DNA from: Oceanobacillus luteolus
GTDB taxonomy: Bacteria > Bacillota > Bacilli > Bacillales > Amphibacillaceae
Direction: 5' to 3'
Length of the DNA: 64,000 nt
Assembly (NCBI RefSeq): GCF_023715655.1
Contig: NZ_JAMBON010000002.1
Coordinates: forward strand, 1 to 64,000
Shown: positions 8,572 through 19,085 of the stretch, in pieces
Layout: each line of letters begins with the position of its first letter
Numbering within the stretch: position 1 is the first letter of the stretch
Program-made: the position numbers and the translations under genes
The notes under the pieces: generated by a model
Databases searched by the model: none
What the model was told of the DNA's origin: nothing
What the model saw: only the letters and a program-made list of their open reading frames with translations

Positions 8572-9723
8572 ATGTCGTTAGAAAAAGATTTTAACATGAT
8601 AGAAAATGATTTGATTAAAATCAGCAACCATTTATATAACAACCCTGAACTAGGGGATGAAGAATTTGAATCATCCAAGATGCTAGTAGAGTACTTAGAG
8701 TCACACCAGTTCAAAGTTGAAACCGGAATTGTAGATCGTCCTACATCTTTCCGGGCTGAGTTTTCGGGAAGCAAGCCAGGTCCGACTGTCGCTTTTTTGG
8801 CAGAGTATGATGCGCTTCCGGGAATTGGGCATGGTTGTGGTCATAATTTAATTGCAGTTATGGCAGTAGGTGCTGGTGTTGTTTTGAGCAAGCATGTGGA
8901 GGAAATCGGCGGCAAAGTCGTTGTGCTTGGGACACCAGCTGAAGAAACGAGTGGAGCTAAAGTTCCAATGGCTGAGCAAGGTGTGTTTGATGATATTGAC
9001 GTAGCGATGATGGTTCATCCTGCAGATGTTTCTTCGGAAAGTGGACCAATGTTGGCGATGGATGCCTTGCAATTTGAATTCACTGGAAAAGCGGCACATG
9101 CGGCAGCCTCACCTCAAGAGGGAATCAATGCGCTTGATGCTGTCATCCAACTTTTTAATGGAGTCAATGCTCTAAGGGAACATGTCACCCCTGATGTCAG
9201 GATGCATGGCATCATTACGAATGGTGGAGAAGCTGCAAATATTGTCCCTGAAAAAGCAGTTGCTCAATTTTACATCCGAGCCGATGAACGTGAAATGGTC
9301 AACCAAGTAGTAAGTAAGGTGAAAAATATTGCAGAAGGTGCCGCTTTAATGACAGGCGCAACAGTTGATATATTCAATTTCGAATTAAGTTATGATGATA
9401 TGGTTACGAACCAGACATTGTCGAACGTCTTCACAAAACATTTAAAAGCTGTTAGCCCCCATGAAGTTTATCCAGCTGTTCCTGCGACGGGATCGGCAGA
9501 TATGGGGAACGTCAGTCATGTTGTTCCTTCCATACACCCTTATGTTGGGATGAACAAACCAGGACTTGTTTTCCATACTAAGGAGTTTGCTGATCAAACC
9601 ATTACACCGGATGGAGAGACGGCGATTAAAGACGCCGTATTAGCTTTATCACAGACGGGACATGAGATTATTACAACTCCACCATTACTTAATGCTATAA
9701 AAGAAGAATTTTCGAATCGATAA
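8572..9723 (+). CDS. M20-family amidohydrolase
   Basis: This 383-aa metal-dependent hydrolase belongs to the M20D branch (AbgB/PM20D2-like amidohydrolases that release an acyl or aminoacyl group). Visible motifs are AEYDALPGIGHGCGHN with the metal-binding His residues, GTPAEETSGAK with the catalytic Glu pair, the dimerisation segment with GKAAHAA, and TGSADMGNVSHVVPS near the C-terminus. A GGGAGG site precedes the ATG. The downstream YfcC-type transporter suggests uptake and hydrolysis of a peptide-like or acyl-amino substrate. The substrate is not predictable. Confidence 0.85.
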   Translation: MSLEKDFNMIENDLIKISNHLYNNPELGDEEFESSKMLVEYLESHQFKVETGIVDRPTSFRAEFSGSKPGPTVAFLAEYDALPGIGHGCGHNLIAVMAVGAGVVLSKHVEEIGGKVVVLGTPAEETSGAKVPMAEQGVFDDIDVAMMVHPADVSSESGPMLAMDALQFEFTGKAAHAAASPQEGINALDAVIQLFNGVNALREHVTPDVRMHGIITNGGEAANIVPEKAVAQFYIRADEREMVNQVVSKVKNIAEGAALMTGATVDIFNFELSYDDMVTNQTLSNVFTKHLKAVSPHEVYPAVPATGSADMGNVSHVVPSIHPYVGMNKPGLVFHTKEFADQTITPDGETAIKDAVLALSQTGHEIITTPPLLNAIKEEFSNR

Positions 9724-9730
9724 ATTCATT

Positions 9731-9770
9731 TTCTAGTTACGATCCGCAGTTGTACGCATCGTAACTAGAA
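9731..9770. promoter_or_regulatory. 13-bp perfect inverted repeat between amidohydrolase and transporter
   Basis: TTCTAGTTACGAT (9731-9743) and its exact complement (9758-9770) flank a 14-nt spacer. The plus-strand 3' flank is A-rich, so it is not a normal rightward terminator. It may be an operator or an mRNA stem that tunes the ratio of the two genes. Confidence 0.5.
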
Positions 9771-9811
9771 AAAAATACATACAACAAGAATGACAGAAGT
9801 GAGGACTTAAA

Positions 9812-11224
9812 ATGAATGATGAAATCGTACATAGGAAAAAAAGGAAATTTGAATTTCCGCATGTTTTTGCATTGTTATTTGGATTGATTATTATTGCGGC
9901 CATACTCACCTATTTCGTTCCTGCAGGAGAATATGAACGCGTCGTCAATGAGGAAGGCTACAATGTTGTAGTCGACGGAACTTTTAAAGAGATGGAATCA
10001 AACCCAACTAGTCCAATTGGAATCATCGATGCCGTTTATAAAGGGATGGTTAATGGTGGAGAAATCATATTCTTTATTTTTATTGTCGGTGGTGCATTTG
10101 GAATCATCAATGCAACAAAAGCAATTGAAGTAGGTCTCGCAAATGTTTCTACAAAACTTGCTGGAAGGGAAATCATCATCATTCCGGTAGTTATGGTGTT
10201 ATTTGCCCTCGGTGGCGGGACATTTGGAATGTCAGAAGAAACCTTGCCATTTATTCTTATATTAGTTCCCCTATTGATGCGGATGGGATTTGATTCCCTT
10301 ACTGGTCTAGGGGTAATCGTTATTGGTTCTTGTGCAGGATTTACGGCATCGTTCTTGAATCCATTCACTATTGGTGTTGCACAAGGAATCGCTGAGCTTC
10401 CGCTTTTTTCTGGAATTGAACTGCGTTTATTGTTATGGGTAATTTTTGTCGGACTTAATATTGCATTTGTCATGATTTATGCCAATAAAGTTAAGAAAAA
10501 CCCTGAGACAAGTATCATGTATGAACTAGACCAAAAGTGGAATTTGGAAGACTCTGCTCAATATACCAATGTTAAGTTGACTGGGAGACAATCACTCGTT
10601 CTCGTTCTATTAGTATTGGCGATTATCGGACTTGCAGTAGGTGTGTTATCGTATGGATGGTACATTATGGAAATCTCTTCTTTATTCTTACTAGTTGGTA
10701 TCCTTGCTGGAATCATCGCTAAGTTTCGGGTGAATAAAATTGCAGAATCCTTCGTTGATGGTTGTCGGGAGATGGTTGCAGGGGCACTCATAGTCGGTAT
10801 CGCTTATGGGGTGTTAGTAATTTTGGAGGAGAGCAATATAATTGATACGATTCTATTCCATTTATCTTCCATTCTAAGCGTTATTCCATCAGCATTCACT
10901 GCAATCGGGATGTTCATTACCCAAGCGCTCATCAATCTTGGCGTACCCTCGGGTAGTGGTCAGGCCGCATTGACGATGCCGATCATGATCCCTCTTGCAG
11001 ACCTGGCTGAAGTAAATAGACAGACTGCCGTGCTGATTTTCCAACTTGCTGACGGAATTGGTAATATCTATGCACCAACATCCGGTGTTCTTATGGCATC
11101 TTTGGCGATGGCTAGAATACCATGGACGAAATGGATGAGATGGATATGGCCATTACTCGTCGGTTCATACTTATTTGGAGCAATTGTAATAACCATCGTC
11201 CATTTGTTTGTCTGGACGGCTTAA
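9812..11224 (+). CDS. YfcC-family membrane transporter
   Basis: The product is 470 aa with about eleven to twelve transmembrane helices. It belongs to the YfcC/DcuC-like carriers, annotated variously as C4-dicarboxylate or basic amino-acid/peptide transporters. Family marks are YFVPAGEYER after the first helix, GGGTFGMSEETLPF, and INLGVPSGSGQAALTMPIMIPL. It follows the amidohydrolase in the same orientation with an inverted repeat between them, so they probably form a two-gene uptake and cleavage unit. Substrate unknown. Confidence 0.82.
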   Translation: MNDEIVHRKKRKFEFPHVFALLFGLIIIAAILTYFVPAGEYERVVNEEGYNVVVDGTFKEMESNPTSPIGIIDAVYKGMVNGGEIIFFIFIVGGAFGIINATKAIEVGLANVSTKLAGREIIIIPVVMVLFALGGGTFGMSEETLPFILILVPLLMRMGFDSLTGLGVIVIGSCAGFTASFLNPFTIGVAQGIAELPLFSGIELRLLLWVIFVGLNIAFVMIYANKVKKNPETSIMYELDQKWNLEDSAQYTNVKLTGRQSLVLVLLVLAIIGLAVGVLSYGWYIMEISSLFLLVGILAGIIAKFRVNKIAESFVDGCREMVAGALIVGIAYGVLVILEESNIIDTILFHLSSILSVIPSAFTAIGMFITQALINLGVPSGSGQAALTMPIMIPLADLAEVNRQTAVLIFQLADGIGNIYAPTSGVLMASLAMARIPWTKWMRWIWPLLVGSYLFGAIVITIVHLFVWTA

Positions 11225-11235
11225 TCATTAAATAG

Positions 11236-11285
11236 TAACTCCCCCAATTGTTTTACAATGCGTAGAATGGGGGAGTTATTTTTAT
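11236..11285 (+). terminator. intrinsic terminator after the transporter gene
   Basis: An 11-bp stem (TAACTCCCCCA at 11236-11246 and its complement at 11268-11278) is followed by TTTTTATATA. It separates the transporter unit from uvrBA. Confidence 0.85.
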
Positions 11286-11303
11286 ATACTTAAAAAAATA
11301 AAT

Positions 11304-11317
11304 CGAATATGCGTTCG
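11304..11317. promoter_or_regulatory. LexA (DinR) box upstream of uvrB
   Basis: The sequence CGAATATGCGTTCG matches the Bacillus SOS consensus CGAAC-N4-GTTCG at all but one fixed position. It lies about 70 bp before the uvrB start, as expected for SOS control of uvrBA. Confidence 0.75.
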
Positions 11318-11385
11318 TTTTTTGTTATGTTTTTTGAACAGATGTGTTAAAATGGTTAAGAGATATTAGATCGGAGGCAAAGCAA

Positions 11386-13368
11386 GTGAAAAATAAATTT
11401 GAACTCGTATCTAAATATGAACCAGCTGGCGATCAGCCGGCAGCAATAAAGGATTTAGTTGAGAAAGTATTGGCTGGTCAAAGACACCAAACATTACTTG
11501 GAGCAACTGGCACAGGTAAAACATTCACAATCTCTAATGTCGTGAAGGAAATCAATCGTCCAACGTTAGTGATTGCTCATAATAAAACATTAGCAGGTCA
11601 GCTTTACAGTGAGTTCAAAGAGTTTTTTCCAAATAACGCTGTAGAGTACTTTGTAAGTTACTATGATTATTATCAGCCGGAGGCATATGTTCCTTCCACA
11701 GATACGTTTATTGAAAAGGATGCAAGCATCAATGATGAAATTGATAAATTGCGACATTCCGCAACCTCGGCACTATTCGAACGCGAGGATGTCCTAATTG
11801 TCGCGAGTGTATCCTGTATATATGGGTTAGGTAATCCGGAAGAATATCGTAATCAAGTTCTATCTTTGAGAATGGGAATGGAGAAAGATCGGGACCAACT
11901 GTTACGTGATTTGGTGGATATCCAATATGCAAGGAATGATATTGATTTTCAACGCGGTACTTTCCGTGTTCGAGGCGATTCGGTCGAAATCATACCGGCG
12001 TCCCGGGAAGAGCATTGTATTCGAATTGAATTCTTTGGAGATGAAATTGATCGAATCCGTGAAGTGGACGCCCTTACCGGTGAGATTATCGGGGACCGGG
12101 AACATGTAGCAATTTTCCCTGCTTCCCACTTCGTAACAGGTGAAGAAAAAATGAAGAAAGCGATCAAAAATATTGAGAAAGAATTAGAGGAACGTTTAAA
12201 AGAGTTGCGGGAAGAGAATAAATTATTAGAAGCCCAGCGATTGGAACAGCGCACCAATTACGATTTGGAAATGATGCGGGAGATGGGGTTCTGCTCAGGA
12301 ATTGAAAACTATTCCCGCCATCTTACGTTGAGGGAAGCTGGAGCAACTCCTTATACATTACTCGACTTCTTTCCGGATGATTTCTTAGTCGTCATTGATG
12401 AGTCCCATGTTACATTACCACAAATCCGTGGGATGTATAATGGTGACCAAGCGAGGAAACAAGTGCTTGTCGATCATGGATTCCGTTTACCGTCTGCACT
12501 GGACAACCGTCCATTGAAATTTGATGAGTTTGAGAAAAAGACGAATCAATTGATTTATGTTTCAGCTACTCCAGGTCCGTATGAACTCGAACATACACCT
12601 GAAATGACAGAACAAATTATCCGTCCTACGGGATTATTGGATCCGAAAATTGAAGTGCGGCCAATTGAAGGTCAAATTGATGATCTAATTGCTGAAATCA
12701 ATCAAAGGATCGATAGAGATGAACGTGTCCTAGTTACAACCTTAACGAAGAAAATGTCCGAGGACCTGACGGATTACTTGAAAGAATTAGGGATGAAAGT
12801 CGCCTACCTGCACTCTGAAATCAAAACCTTGGAAAGAATTGAGGTTATTCGTGATTTGCGGGTCGGGAAATATGATGTGCTCATAGGAATTAACCTTCTG
12901 AGAGAAGGACTTGATATTCCTGAAGTTTCGCTAGTCACTATTTTAGATGCCGATAAAGAAGGCTTCCTGCGTTCGGAAAGGTCACTGATCCAGACAATGG
13001 GACGTGCTGCCCGTAACGAAAATGGGGAAGTCATCATGTATGCAGACCGGATTACGGATTCCATGCAGAAGGCAATCGATGAAACGAATCGTAGAAGAGA
13101 AATTCAGATTGCCTATAATAAGAAACATAATATTACACCGAAAACGATTAAAAAAGATGTTCGCGATGTCATAAAAGCAACCCTTGTGGCAGAAGATGAT
13201 GCTTCATATGATAAGAAAGTCACCAGCCTGTCACAGGTGACGAAGAAAAATCGTCCGCAAGTTATTGCCCAATTAGAGAAGGAAATGCGGGAAGCTGCCA
13301 AGGCGCTCGACTTTGAGAAAGCTGCCGAGCTTCGTGACATTGTGTTTGAACTCAAAGCGGAAGGATGA
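11386..13368 (+). CDS. uvrB: excinuclease ABC subunit B
   Basis: UvrB is the damage-verifying helicase-like subunit of nucleotide excision repair. The 660-aa protein has Walker A GATGTGKT at residues 39-46, the beta-hairpin segment [17 protein letters not shown], helicase motifs DESHVT, SATPG and RAARNENG, and a C-terminal UVR domain ending in [20 protein letters not shown]. An in-frame GTG at 11344 exists, but the GTG at 11386 lies eight bases after GGAGG and gives the family N-terminus. It is followed within 10 bp by uvrA and preceded by a LexA box. Confidence 0.97.
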   Translation: MKNKFELVSKYEPAGDQPAAIKDLVEKVLAGQRHQTLLGATGTGKTFTISNVVKEINRPTLVIAHNKTLAGQLYSEFKEFFPNNAVEYFVSYYDYYQPEAYVPSTDTFIEKDASINDEIDKLRHSATSALFEREDVLIVASVSCIYGLGNPEEYRNQVLSLRMGMEKDRDQLLRDLVDIQYARNDIDFQRGTFRVRGDSVEIIPASREEHCIRIEFFGDEIDRIREVDALTGEIIGDREHVAIFPASHFVTGEEKMKKAIKNIEKELEERLKELREENKLLEAQRLEQRTNYDLEMMREMGFCSGIENYSRHLTLREAGATPYTLLDFFPDDFLVVIDESHVTLPQIRGMYNGDQARKQVLVDHGFRLPSALDNRPLKFDEFEKKTNQLIYVSATPGPYELEHTPEMTEQIIRPTGLLDPKIEVRPIEGQIDDLIAEINQRIDRDERVLVTTLTKKMSEDLTDYLKELGMKVAYLHSEIKTLERIEVIRDLRVGKYDVLIGINLLREGLDIPEVSLVTILDADKEGFLRSERSLIQTMGRAARNENGEVIMYADRITDSMQKAIDETNRRREIQIAYNKKHNITPKTIKKDVRDVIKATLVAEDDASYDKKVTSLSQVTKKNRPQVIAQLEKEMREAAKALDFEKAAELRDIVFELKAEG

Positions 13369-13376
13369 GCATGTAG

Positions 13377-16256
13377 ATGCGAGAGAAACAAATAGTTGTA
13401 CAAGGCGCTAGGGAACACAACTTAAAGGACGTTAGTGTAACGATTCCTAAAAATAAACTTGTAGTAGTTACAGGACTTTCTGGGTCTGGAAAGTCCTCTT
13501 TAGCCTTTGACACCATTTATGCAGAGGGACAGCGACGTTACGTCGAATCATTGTCCGCTTATGCAAGAATGTTTTTAGGACAAACAAATAAGCCGGATGT
13601 GGATGTCATCGAAGGTTTGTCACCGGCTATTTCGATTGATCAAAAGACGACAAGTAACAATCCCCGATCAACCGTAGCTACGGTCACGGAGATTTATGAT
13701 TACTTACGTTTGCTGTATGCCAGAATTGGTCATCCGATTTGTCCGGAACACGGTATTGAAATCACTTCACAAACAGTCCAACAAATGGTCGACCGCATGA
13801 TGGAATATCCAGAAAGAACAAAAATGCAAATTTTAGCACCTGTTGTATCTGGCCGTCGCGGAGAGCATGTGAAGGTATTGGAGAAGCTCCGTCAAGAAGG
13901 TTATGTTCGCCTCCGAATCGATGGAGAAATGCGGGAAATTCATGAAGATATTAATCTAGAAAAAAATAAAAAGCATTCCATCGATGTAGTCATCGATCGG
14001 GTCGTTATAAAACCTGGAATTGAAGGAAGACTCGCTGATTCCATAGAATCTGGTCTTCTTCTTGGAGAGGGCAAAATAATCGTTGATGTCATTGGGGAAG
14101 AGGAACTTATCTTCAGCGAAAACCACTCCTGTCCAATTTGTGGATTTTCTATCGGTGAAATTGAACCTAGACTATTCTCATTCAACAGCCCATTTGGTGC
14201 TTGTCCAACTTGTGATGGACTAGGTACAAAACTCGAAGTCGACCTCGATTTAATCATCCCGGATTGGGATTTATCATTGAATGAACATGCCATCGTCCCA
14301 TGGAAGCCAATCAGCTCCCAGTATTACCCACAGCTTTTAAAGAGCGTATGTGAGCATTATGGTATTCCTATGGATGTTCCAGTGAAGAATATACCGAAAA
14401 AACAGATGGATATCATTTTATATGGAAGCGGCAAAGAGAAAATTCGCTTCTACTTCAAAAATGATTTTGGTAAAGTCCGTGATGTTGAAATAGAATTTGA
14501 AGGTGTCGTTAATAATATCGATCGCCGTTATCATGAAACATCCTCTGACTTTACTAGAGAAACATTGGAAAAATATATGGCGATCAAAAATTGCCGAACT
14601 TGTAAGGGTCATCGCTTGAAAAAGGAAGCCCTCGCTGTCTTGATTGATGGGAAAAACATCAGTGAAATGACGGAATTCTCAGTAGGAGAAGCAATTAAAA
14701 ACCTCCAGCATGTAGAGCTTACAAAAAAAGAAAAGCAGATCGCAAATCTTATTTTAAGAGAAATTGAGAACCGACTAACTTTCTTATATAATGTTGGACT
14801 TGATTATCTGACTTTAGCCCGTTCTGCTGGGACATTATCGGGAGGAGAGGCCCAACGGATCCGTCTAGCAACCCAAATTGGTTCTGCATTGACGGGTGTG
14901 CTGTACGTTCTGGATGAGCCATCCATCGGTCTGCATCAAAGGGATAATGATAAGTTAATTGAATCCTTGAAAAAGATGCGTGATCTTGATAACACATTGA
15001 TTGTTGTAGAGCATGATGAAGACACGATGCTTGAAGCAGATTGGCTCATTGATATTGGGCCGGGTGCCGGTGAGCGTGGCGGACAAATTATTGCTAGTGA
15101 CACACCTGATAAAGTGATGAAAAATGAGAACTCCTTGACAGGCCGTTACTTATCTGGAAAGGAATTCATCCCTCTGCCAACCAAGCGGAGAGAAGCAGAT
15201 GGACGGTACATTGAGGTGATCGGTGCTGCAGAGAATAACTTGAAAAAAGTTAACGTCAAAATCCCTATTGGTTTATTTAACGTGGTTACAGGAGTTTCCG
15301 GTTCAGGAAAGAGTACACTTGTAAATGAAATTATTTATAAAGCCCTATCCACTAAGCTGAATCGAGCGACATTACGAAAGCCTGGTAAACATAAAGAAAT
15401 TAAGGGAATCGAATATCTGGACAAAATTATCGAAATTGACCAGTCGCCGATAGGAAGAACTCCACGTTCCAACCCAGCAACGTATACTGGAGTATTTGAC
15501 GATGTCCGTGATGTGTTCGCCCAAACGAATGAAGCAAAAGTACGCGGCTATCAGAAGGGTCGTTTCAGCTTCAATGTCAAGGGTGGACGTTGTGAAGCGT
15601 GCAGGGGCGACGGGATCATTAAAATTGAGATGCATTTCCTGCCGGACGTTTATGTTCCATGTGAAGTCTGTCATGGAAAACGATACAACCGAGAAACTTT
15701 GGAAGTGAAATACAAAGGTAAGAGCATTGCAGATATTCTCGAAATGCGTGTCGAAGAGGCCCTTGACTTCTTTAGTGCAATACCAAAGATCAAGCGTAAA
15801 ATCCAAACGATAGCTGATGTAGGACTAGGCTATATTAAACTGGGACAGCCAGCCACAACGTTATCTGGAGGAGAAGCGCAACGGGTCAAACTTGCCAGTG
15901 AGCTTCATAAACGTTCGAACGGTAAATCGCTGTATATTTTGGATGAGCCGACGACTGGTTTACACACTCATGATATCAAGCGACTATTAACAGTACTCCA
16001 TCGTCTTGTAGAAAATGGGGATACCGTTTTGATTATCGAACACAATCTTGATGTCATCAAAACTGCTGATCATCTCATCGATCTCGGACCTGAGGGAGGT
16101 GCAGGAGGCGGACAAATCATCGCCACCGGCACACCAGAAGAACTGGCTGAAAAAGCTGATATCTCTTACACAGGAAAATACTTGAAACGTATTCTCGAAC
16201 GGGATAATAAGCGGATGGAAGCGAAAGTGAAAGAAAAAGAAGTGTTAAATAAATAA
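13377..16256 (+). CDS. uvrA: excinuclease ABC subunit A
   Basis: UvrA is the DNA-damage sensor that loads UvrB. The 959-aa protein has two ABC ATPase halves: Walker A GLSGSGKS at residues 33-40 and GVSGSGKST in the second half, with ABC signatures [12 protein letters not shown] and [12 protein letters not shown]. Zinc-binding cysteines are seen in CPICGF...CPTCDG, CRTCKG and CEACRGDG...CEVCHGKRY. It begins 8 bp after uvrB. The gene is intact and ends just before the second composite repeat. Confidence 0.97.
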   Translation: MREKQIVVQGAREHNLKDVSVTIPKNKLVVVTGLSGSGKSSLAFDTIYAEGQRRYVESLSAYARMFLGQTNKPDVDVIEGLSPAISIDQKTTSNNPRSTVATVTEIYDYLRLLYARIGHPICPEHGIEITSQTVQQMVDRMMEYPERTKMQILAPVVSGRRGEHVKVLEKLRQEGYVRLRIDGEMREIHEDINLEKNKKHSIDVVIDRVVIKPGIEGRLADSIESGLLLGEGKIIVDVIGEEELIFSENHSCPICGFSIGEIEPRLFSFNSPFGACPTCDGLGTKLEVDLDLIIPDWDLSLNEHAIVPWKPISSQYYPQLLKSVCEHYGIPMDVPVKNIPKKQMDIILYGSGKEKIRFYFKNDFGKVRDVEIEFEGVVNNIDRRYHETSSDFTRETLEKYMAIKNCRTCKGHRLKKEALAVLIDGKNISEMTEFSVGEAIKNLQHVELTKKEKQIANLILREIENRLTFLYNVGLDYLTLARSAGTLSGGEAQRIRLATQIGSALTGVLYVLDEPSIGLHQRDNDKLIESLKKMRDLDNTLIVVEHDEDTMLEADWLIDIGPGAGERGGQIIASDTPDKVMKNENSLTGRYLSGKEFIPLPTKRREADGRYIEVIGAAENNLKKVNVKIPIGLFNVVTGVSGSGKSTLVNEIIYKALSTKLNRATLRKPGKHKEIKGIEYLDKIIEIDQSPIGRTPRSNPATYTGVFDDVRDVFAQTNEAKVRGYQKGRFSFNVKGGRCEACRGDGIIKIEMHFLPDVYVPCEVCHGKRYNRETLEVKYKGKSIADILEMRVEEALDFFSAIPKIKRKIQTIADVGLGYIKLGQPATTLSGGEAQRVKLASELHKRSNGKSLYILDEPTTGLHTHDIKRLLTVLHRLVENGDTVLIIEHNLDVIKTADHLIDLGPEGGAGGGQIIATGTPEELAEKADISYTGKYLKRILERDNKRMEAKVKEKEVLNK

Positions 16257-16272
16257 TATTGATTCTTTGAAA

Positions 16273-16936
16273 GAGGTTGGGACAACATTACTATTACTAT
16301 ACTAAAACACAAACAAAACGCCTCTTGAGAGAAGATTTATACGGATGTTCTTCTGATGTCCGCAGTCCCGTTCCACCTTCGCTTTCCGCGGGAAGCCCGT
16401 GAGCCTCCGACGCAAAGGACGTGCTAGTGCAGACGTTGCCACAGGACGTGGCGATCTTAGTCTGCCTCGAGCTAACGCTCTGTGGGGTCTCACTTCGGCT
16501 TCTTCTTCCCGCAGGAGTCTACGGTGGACCGGGACTGCTCCCTGGAGAAATCAAATTAGGCTCTCTGTTCTTTTTAAAATTGACCAGAGAGCCTTTTGTT
16601 ATATTACATAACTATTCTACAAATTAACTTTTTGTTATAAAAGAAAAGACAACTTATAATATTTAGTATTAGACTTCTGAAGAACTATATAAAATTCAAT
16701 GCGTTAACCATCAATATAAGCATGGAGCAACCCCGCCCCACCGAAGACTCCTGCGGGATATGCGATGCTGATGAGACCCCGCAGAGCGCTGGTCGCTCGA
16801 GGAGGCTCATTGCACGCCCGCGGAAAGCGAAGGTGGGGCGGGGTTGCGGAATTTAAAGAGAAAGTCATAAAATTATATCATTATTATTGTTTGTTTAGAT
16901 TTAAAGAAATAAAAATAGTTTTATCCCAGTCTCTTC
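16273..16936. repeat. composite palindromic repeat, copy 2
   Basis: This block is homologous to 1431-2094 along its whole 664-bp length, including non-palindromic AT-rich linkers. Unit A spans 16362-16538 and here carries the 57-nt insert (16409-16465). Unit B spans 16727-16848 without it. The terminator hairpin is at 16558-16602. The outer arms of unit B read GCAACCCCGCCCCACC and its exact complement, differing from copy 1 by matched changes on both arms. It fills most of the 793-bp gap between uvrA and yojF, with no supported gene inside. Confidence 0.8.
16558..16602 (+). terminator. intrinsic terminator inside repeat copy 2
   Basis: AGGCTCTCTG (16558-16567) pairs with CAGAGAGCCT (16585-16594), followed by TTTTGTTAT. 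It probably ends uvrBA transcription. Confidence 0.75.
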
Positions 16937-17049
16937 TTTGTAGTTTTGGAGAGTGATATCATTTATTTCATAGGAAGACAACGATAAGTTTTGACGTCAT
17001 TACGCATCTTATGTACATTTAAAATAGAGTAAATAGGAGGGGCAAGAAA

Positions 17050-17403
17050 ATGAAGCCTGTTAATATAACTGAAGTTCAAACTGTCTTAGAACAATATATG
17101 AATAAGACTGTATACGTCCACTTGGAGACTACAAATGGTGCGTACGCCAGTCATGTGAATCAAAACGCTTATAATGTCGGTGCATTTATCCGTAACGCAG
17201 AAGTGAAATTTACAAATGCAAAAATTGTAGGTTCCAATGGGACTTATAGGGTCGGATTGAAATTGGAAATGGGTTGGATTTATGCAGAAGGAATTACGGA
17301 TTGGACCATTACCGACGATGATCAATTATTGCTCGCTGGACATGATCGTGAAGGCAGATTGATGGTTGCCTTGCAAGTGAGCAATCACCCATTTCGTTAT
17401 TAA
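17050..17403 (+). CDS. yojF: YojF-family protein (DUF1806)
   Basis: The product is 117 aa and matches the small Bacillus protein YojF, which in B. subtilis is encoded next to the bacillithiol deacetylase gene yojG/bshB2. The same pairing holds here, with bshB2 about 220 bp downstream. Segments such as TVYVHLETTNGAYASH and VALQVSNHPFRY are family-like. An AGGAGGGGCA site precedes the ATG. Its biochemical role is unknown; context suggests a link to bacillithiol metabolism. Confidence 0.8.
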   Translation: MKPVNITEVQTVLEQYMNKTVYVHLETTNGAYASHVNQNAYNVGAFIRNAEVKFTNAKIVGSNGTYRVGLKLEMGWIYAEGITDWTITDDDQLLLAGHDREGRLMVALQVSNHPFRY

Positions 17404-17623
17404 TGATGATGCATTGTATAGTTTGGTTTTATGAAATAGAAAATTCTTGTTACCTCGTGGCAAAAATAGGCCATCCTAAGTTTTCGGGTTGCCTATTGAG
17501 GGAATATACAAAAAGGAGTGTCGCAAGAGGTTTTTGATGCAGAACCACAACTATACAGAGGCATAAGTTGCGATTTAATAAGCTATCAAATCTAAATAAG
17601 AAGAGGAAACAAAGGTGATATTA

Positions 17624-18295
17624 ATGGAAAAACATGTAGTTGTGATTTATCCGCATCCCGATGATGAATCGTTTGGTGCAGCAGGAAGTGTTACCCAGTT
17701 CCGTAACAAAGGCATACCTGTGACCTATTTATGCGGAACACTTGGAGAGATGGGGAGAAACATGGGAAACCCCACTATCGCCAATCGAGAAACGTTACCT
17801 AAAATTAGAAAACAAGAATTGCTCGCAGCCTGCAATGTTCTTGATATGGAAGTGGAAATGCTCGGTTATCATGATAAGACATTAGAGTTTGAGGACCGTA
17901 ATACGGTTGCTCTCCATATAAAAGAGTATTTGGATAAAATCGAGCCTTCTTTGGTCATAACCTTTTATCCAGATTACGCTGTTCATCCGGATCATAATGC
18001 ACTTGGAGCAGCTGCAATTGAAGCTGTAGGAATGATGGATATAGAGAAAAGGCCTGTATTATGGGCCCAAGCAATTACCCATGATTTTCACGAGGTTCTT
18101 GGAAAGCCGGATATCATCAACGATGTAAGTGCTGAGATGGATAAGAAATTAGAAGCGATACTTTGCCATAAATCTCAAGTGCAAGGTCTTTTATCACAAT
18201 TCATGCAACCTGGCATGGAGCAGGACGTATTAAAGCAAGAAGTAGCGAAACGATTCTCTTTGGAACAGTTTTATATCTGGAAATTTGATGAATAA
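17624..18295 (+). CDS. bshB2: bacillithiol biosynthesis deacetylase BshB2
   Basis: The enzyme removes acetyl from GlcNAc-malate in bacillithiol synthesis, or acts in S-conjugate amidase reactions. The 223-aa LmbE-like protein has the zinc motif HPDD (residues 11-14) in VIYPHPDDESFG, then GTLGEMGRNMGNP, and a later zinc His in YAVHPDHNA. I use the ATG at 17624, six bases after AAAGGTG, rather than the in-frame GTG nine bases earlier. A 211-bp gap from yojF contains only a weak hairpin. Confidence 0.88.
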   Translation: MEKHVVVIYPHPDDESFGAAGSVTQFRNKGIPVTYLCGTLGEMGRNMGNPTIANRETLPKIRKQELLAACNVLDMEVEMLGYHDKTLEFEDRNTVALHIKEYLDKIEPSLVITFYPDYAVHPDHNALGAAAIEAVGMMDIEKRPVLWAQAITHDFHEVLGKPDIINDVSAEMDKKLEAILCHKSQVQGLLSQFMQPGMEQDVLKQEVAKRFSLEQFYIWKFDE

Positions 18296-18368
18296 AATCT
18301 TAATATGAAACTTCTTAAGCCCTACATTCGTAATTAAACTATAGAGTTGTTTTTATAGGAGGGATTAT

Positions 18369-18563
18369 ATGAAAAAACTTTACCGTTCTTCAGATAATCG
18401 TTTTATTGCCGGAGTGTTCGGTGGTCTGTCTGATTACTTCAATATCGATGCGACCATTCTAAGATTGATTTTTGTCATTTGTCTTATTCCAAGTTTTTTC
18501 ACCTTTGCATTGATTTATGCCGTTGCAGCACTCATTATCCCTAAAGATATGGAGATTTATTAA
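18369..18563 (+). CDS. PspC-domain membrane protein
   Basis: This 64-aa protein is essentially one PspC domain: KKLYRSSDNRFIAGVFGGL, then FNIDATILRLIF, then a hydrophobic helix ending at LIIPKD. PspC-family proteins sit in the membrane and take part in envelope-stress sensing. An AGGAGGGATTAT site precedes the ATG. The stop is 1 bp before the start of the YvlD-like gene, so they are translationally linked, as yvlC and yvlD are in B. subtilis. Confidence 0.85.
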   Translation: MKKLYRSSDNRFIAGVFGGLSDYFNIDATILRLIFVICLIPSFFTFALIYAVAALIIPKDMEIY

Positions 18564-18564
18564 G

Positions 18565-18909
18565 ATGCGGTTCCTTATATCCTTAGCGTTGAACACGGTC
18601 GCGTTGTTGATTGTCGATCAACTGTTTACCTCATTCCATATTGACGGGATTGGGACAGCAATTCTTGCAAGCATTATCTTAGCAATTCTTAATGTTTTGT
18701 TGAAACCACTCTTAATCATTTTAACCCTGCCAATTACTATCTTGACATTCGGTTTGTTTCTCATTGTCATTAATGCAATTACATTAATGGTTACACAGGC
18801 GTTGATCGGCTCATCGTTTGTAATTGATGGTTTTGGAACGGCAATTATTGCATCCGTTCTAATCTCGCTTATTACATTAGTGCTTGGTAGTCTCGTAAAA
18901 GATAAATAA
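18565..18909 (+). CDS. yvlD: YvlD-like membrane protein (phage holin 4 superfamily)
   Basis: This 114-aa very hydrophobic protein has about four transmembrane helices, with LNVLLKPLLIILTLPITILTF typical of the family. The ATG at 18565 follows GGAG and directly abuts the PspC gene; upstream in-frame starts would lie inside that gene. Despite the superfamily name it is a chromosomal envelope protein, and no phage genes surround it. It may act with PspC in envelope stress. Confidence 0.82.
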   Translation: MRFLISLALNTVALLIVDQLFTSFHIDGIGTAILASIILAILNVLLKPLLIILTLPITILTFGLFLIVINAITLMVTQALIGSSFVIDGFGTAIIASVLISLITLVLGSLVKDK

Positions 18910-18918
18910 CTTGAAAAG

Positions 18919-18946
18919 TCGTAGGTCAGCAGCCTACGATTTTTTA
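18919..18946 (+). terminator. intrinsic terminator after yvlD
   Basis: TCGTAGG (18919-18925) pairs with CCTACGA (18933-18939), followed directly by TTTTTT. Confidence 0.88.
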
Positions 18947-19085
18947 TTCTTGTATGCTACAATAAAGTGAAACTTCTTTATTTTAACTTATAAAATAAGC
19001 AAATGACACTAACAGAAACATTTATATTTAGTGTAATTATTTATAAAAACCAACTACTTAGGTCTTCAAATGGAGGGGAAAGGTA

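Noticed and set aside
17404-17614. Possible riboswitch between yojF and bshB2
   Set aside because: There is only a 7-bp AATAGGC/GCCTATT hairpin without any known aptamer pattern or terminator.
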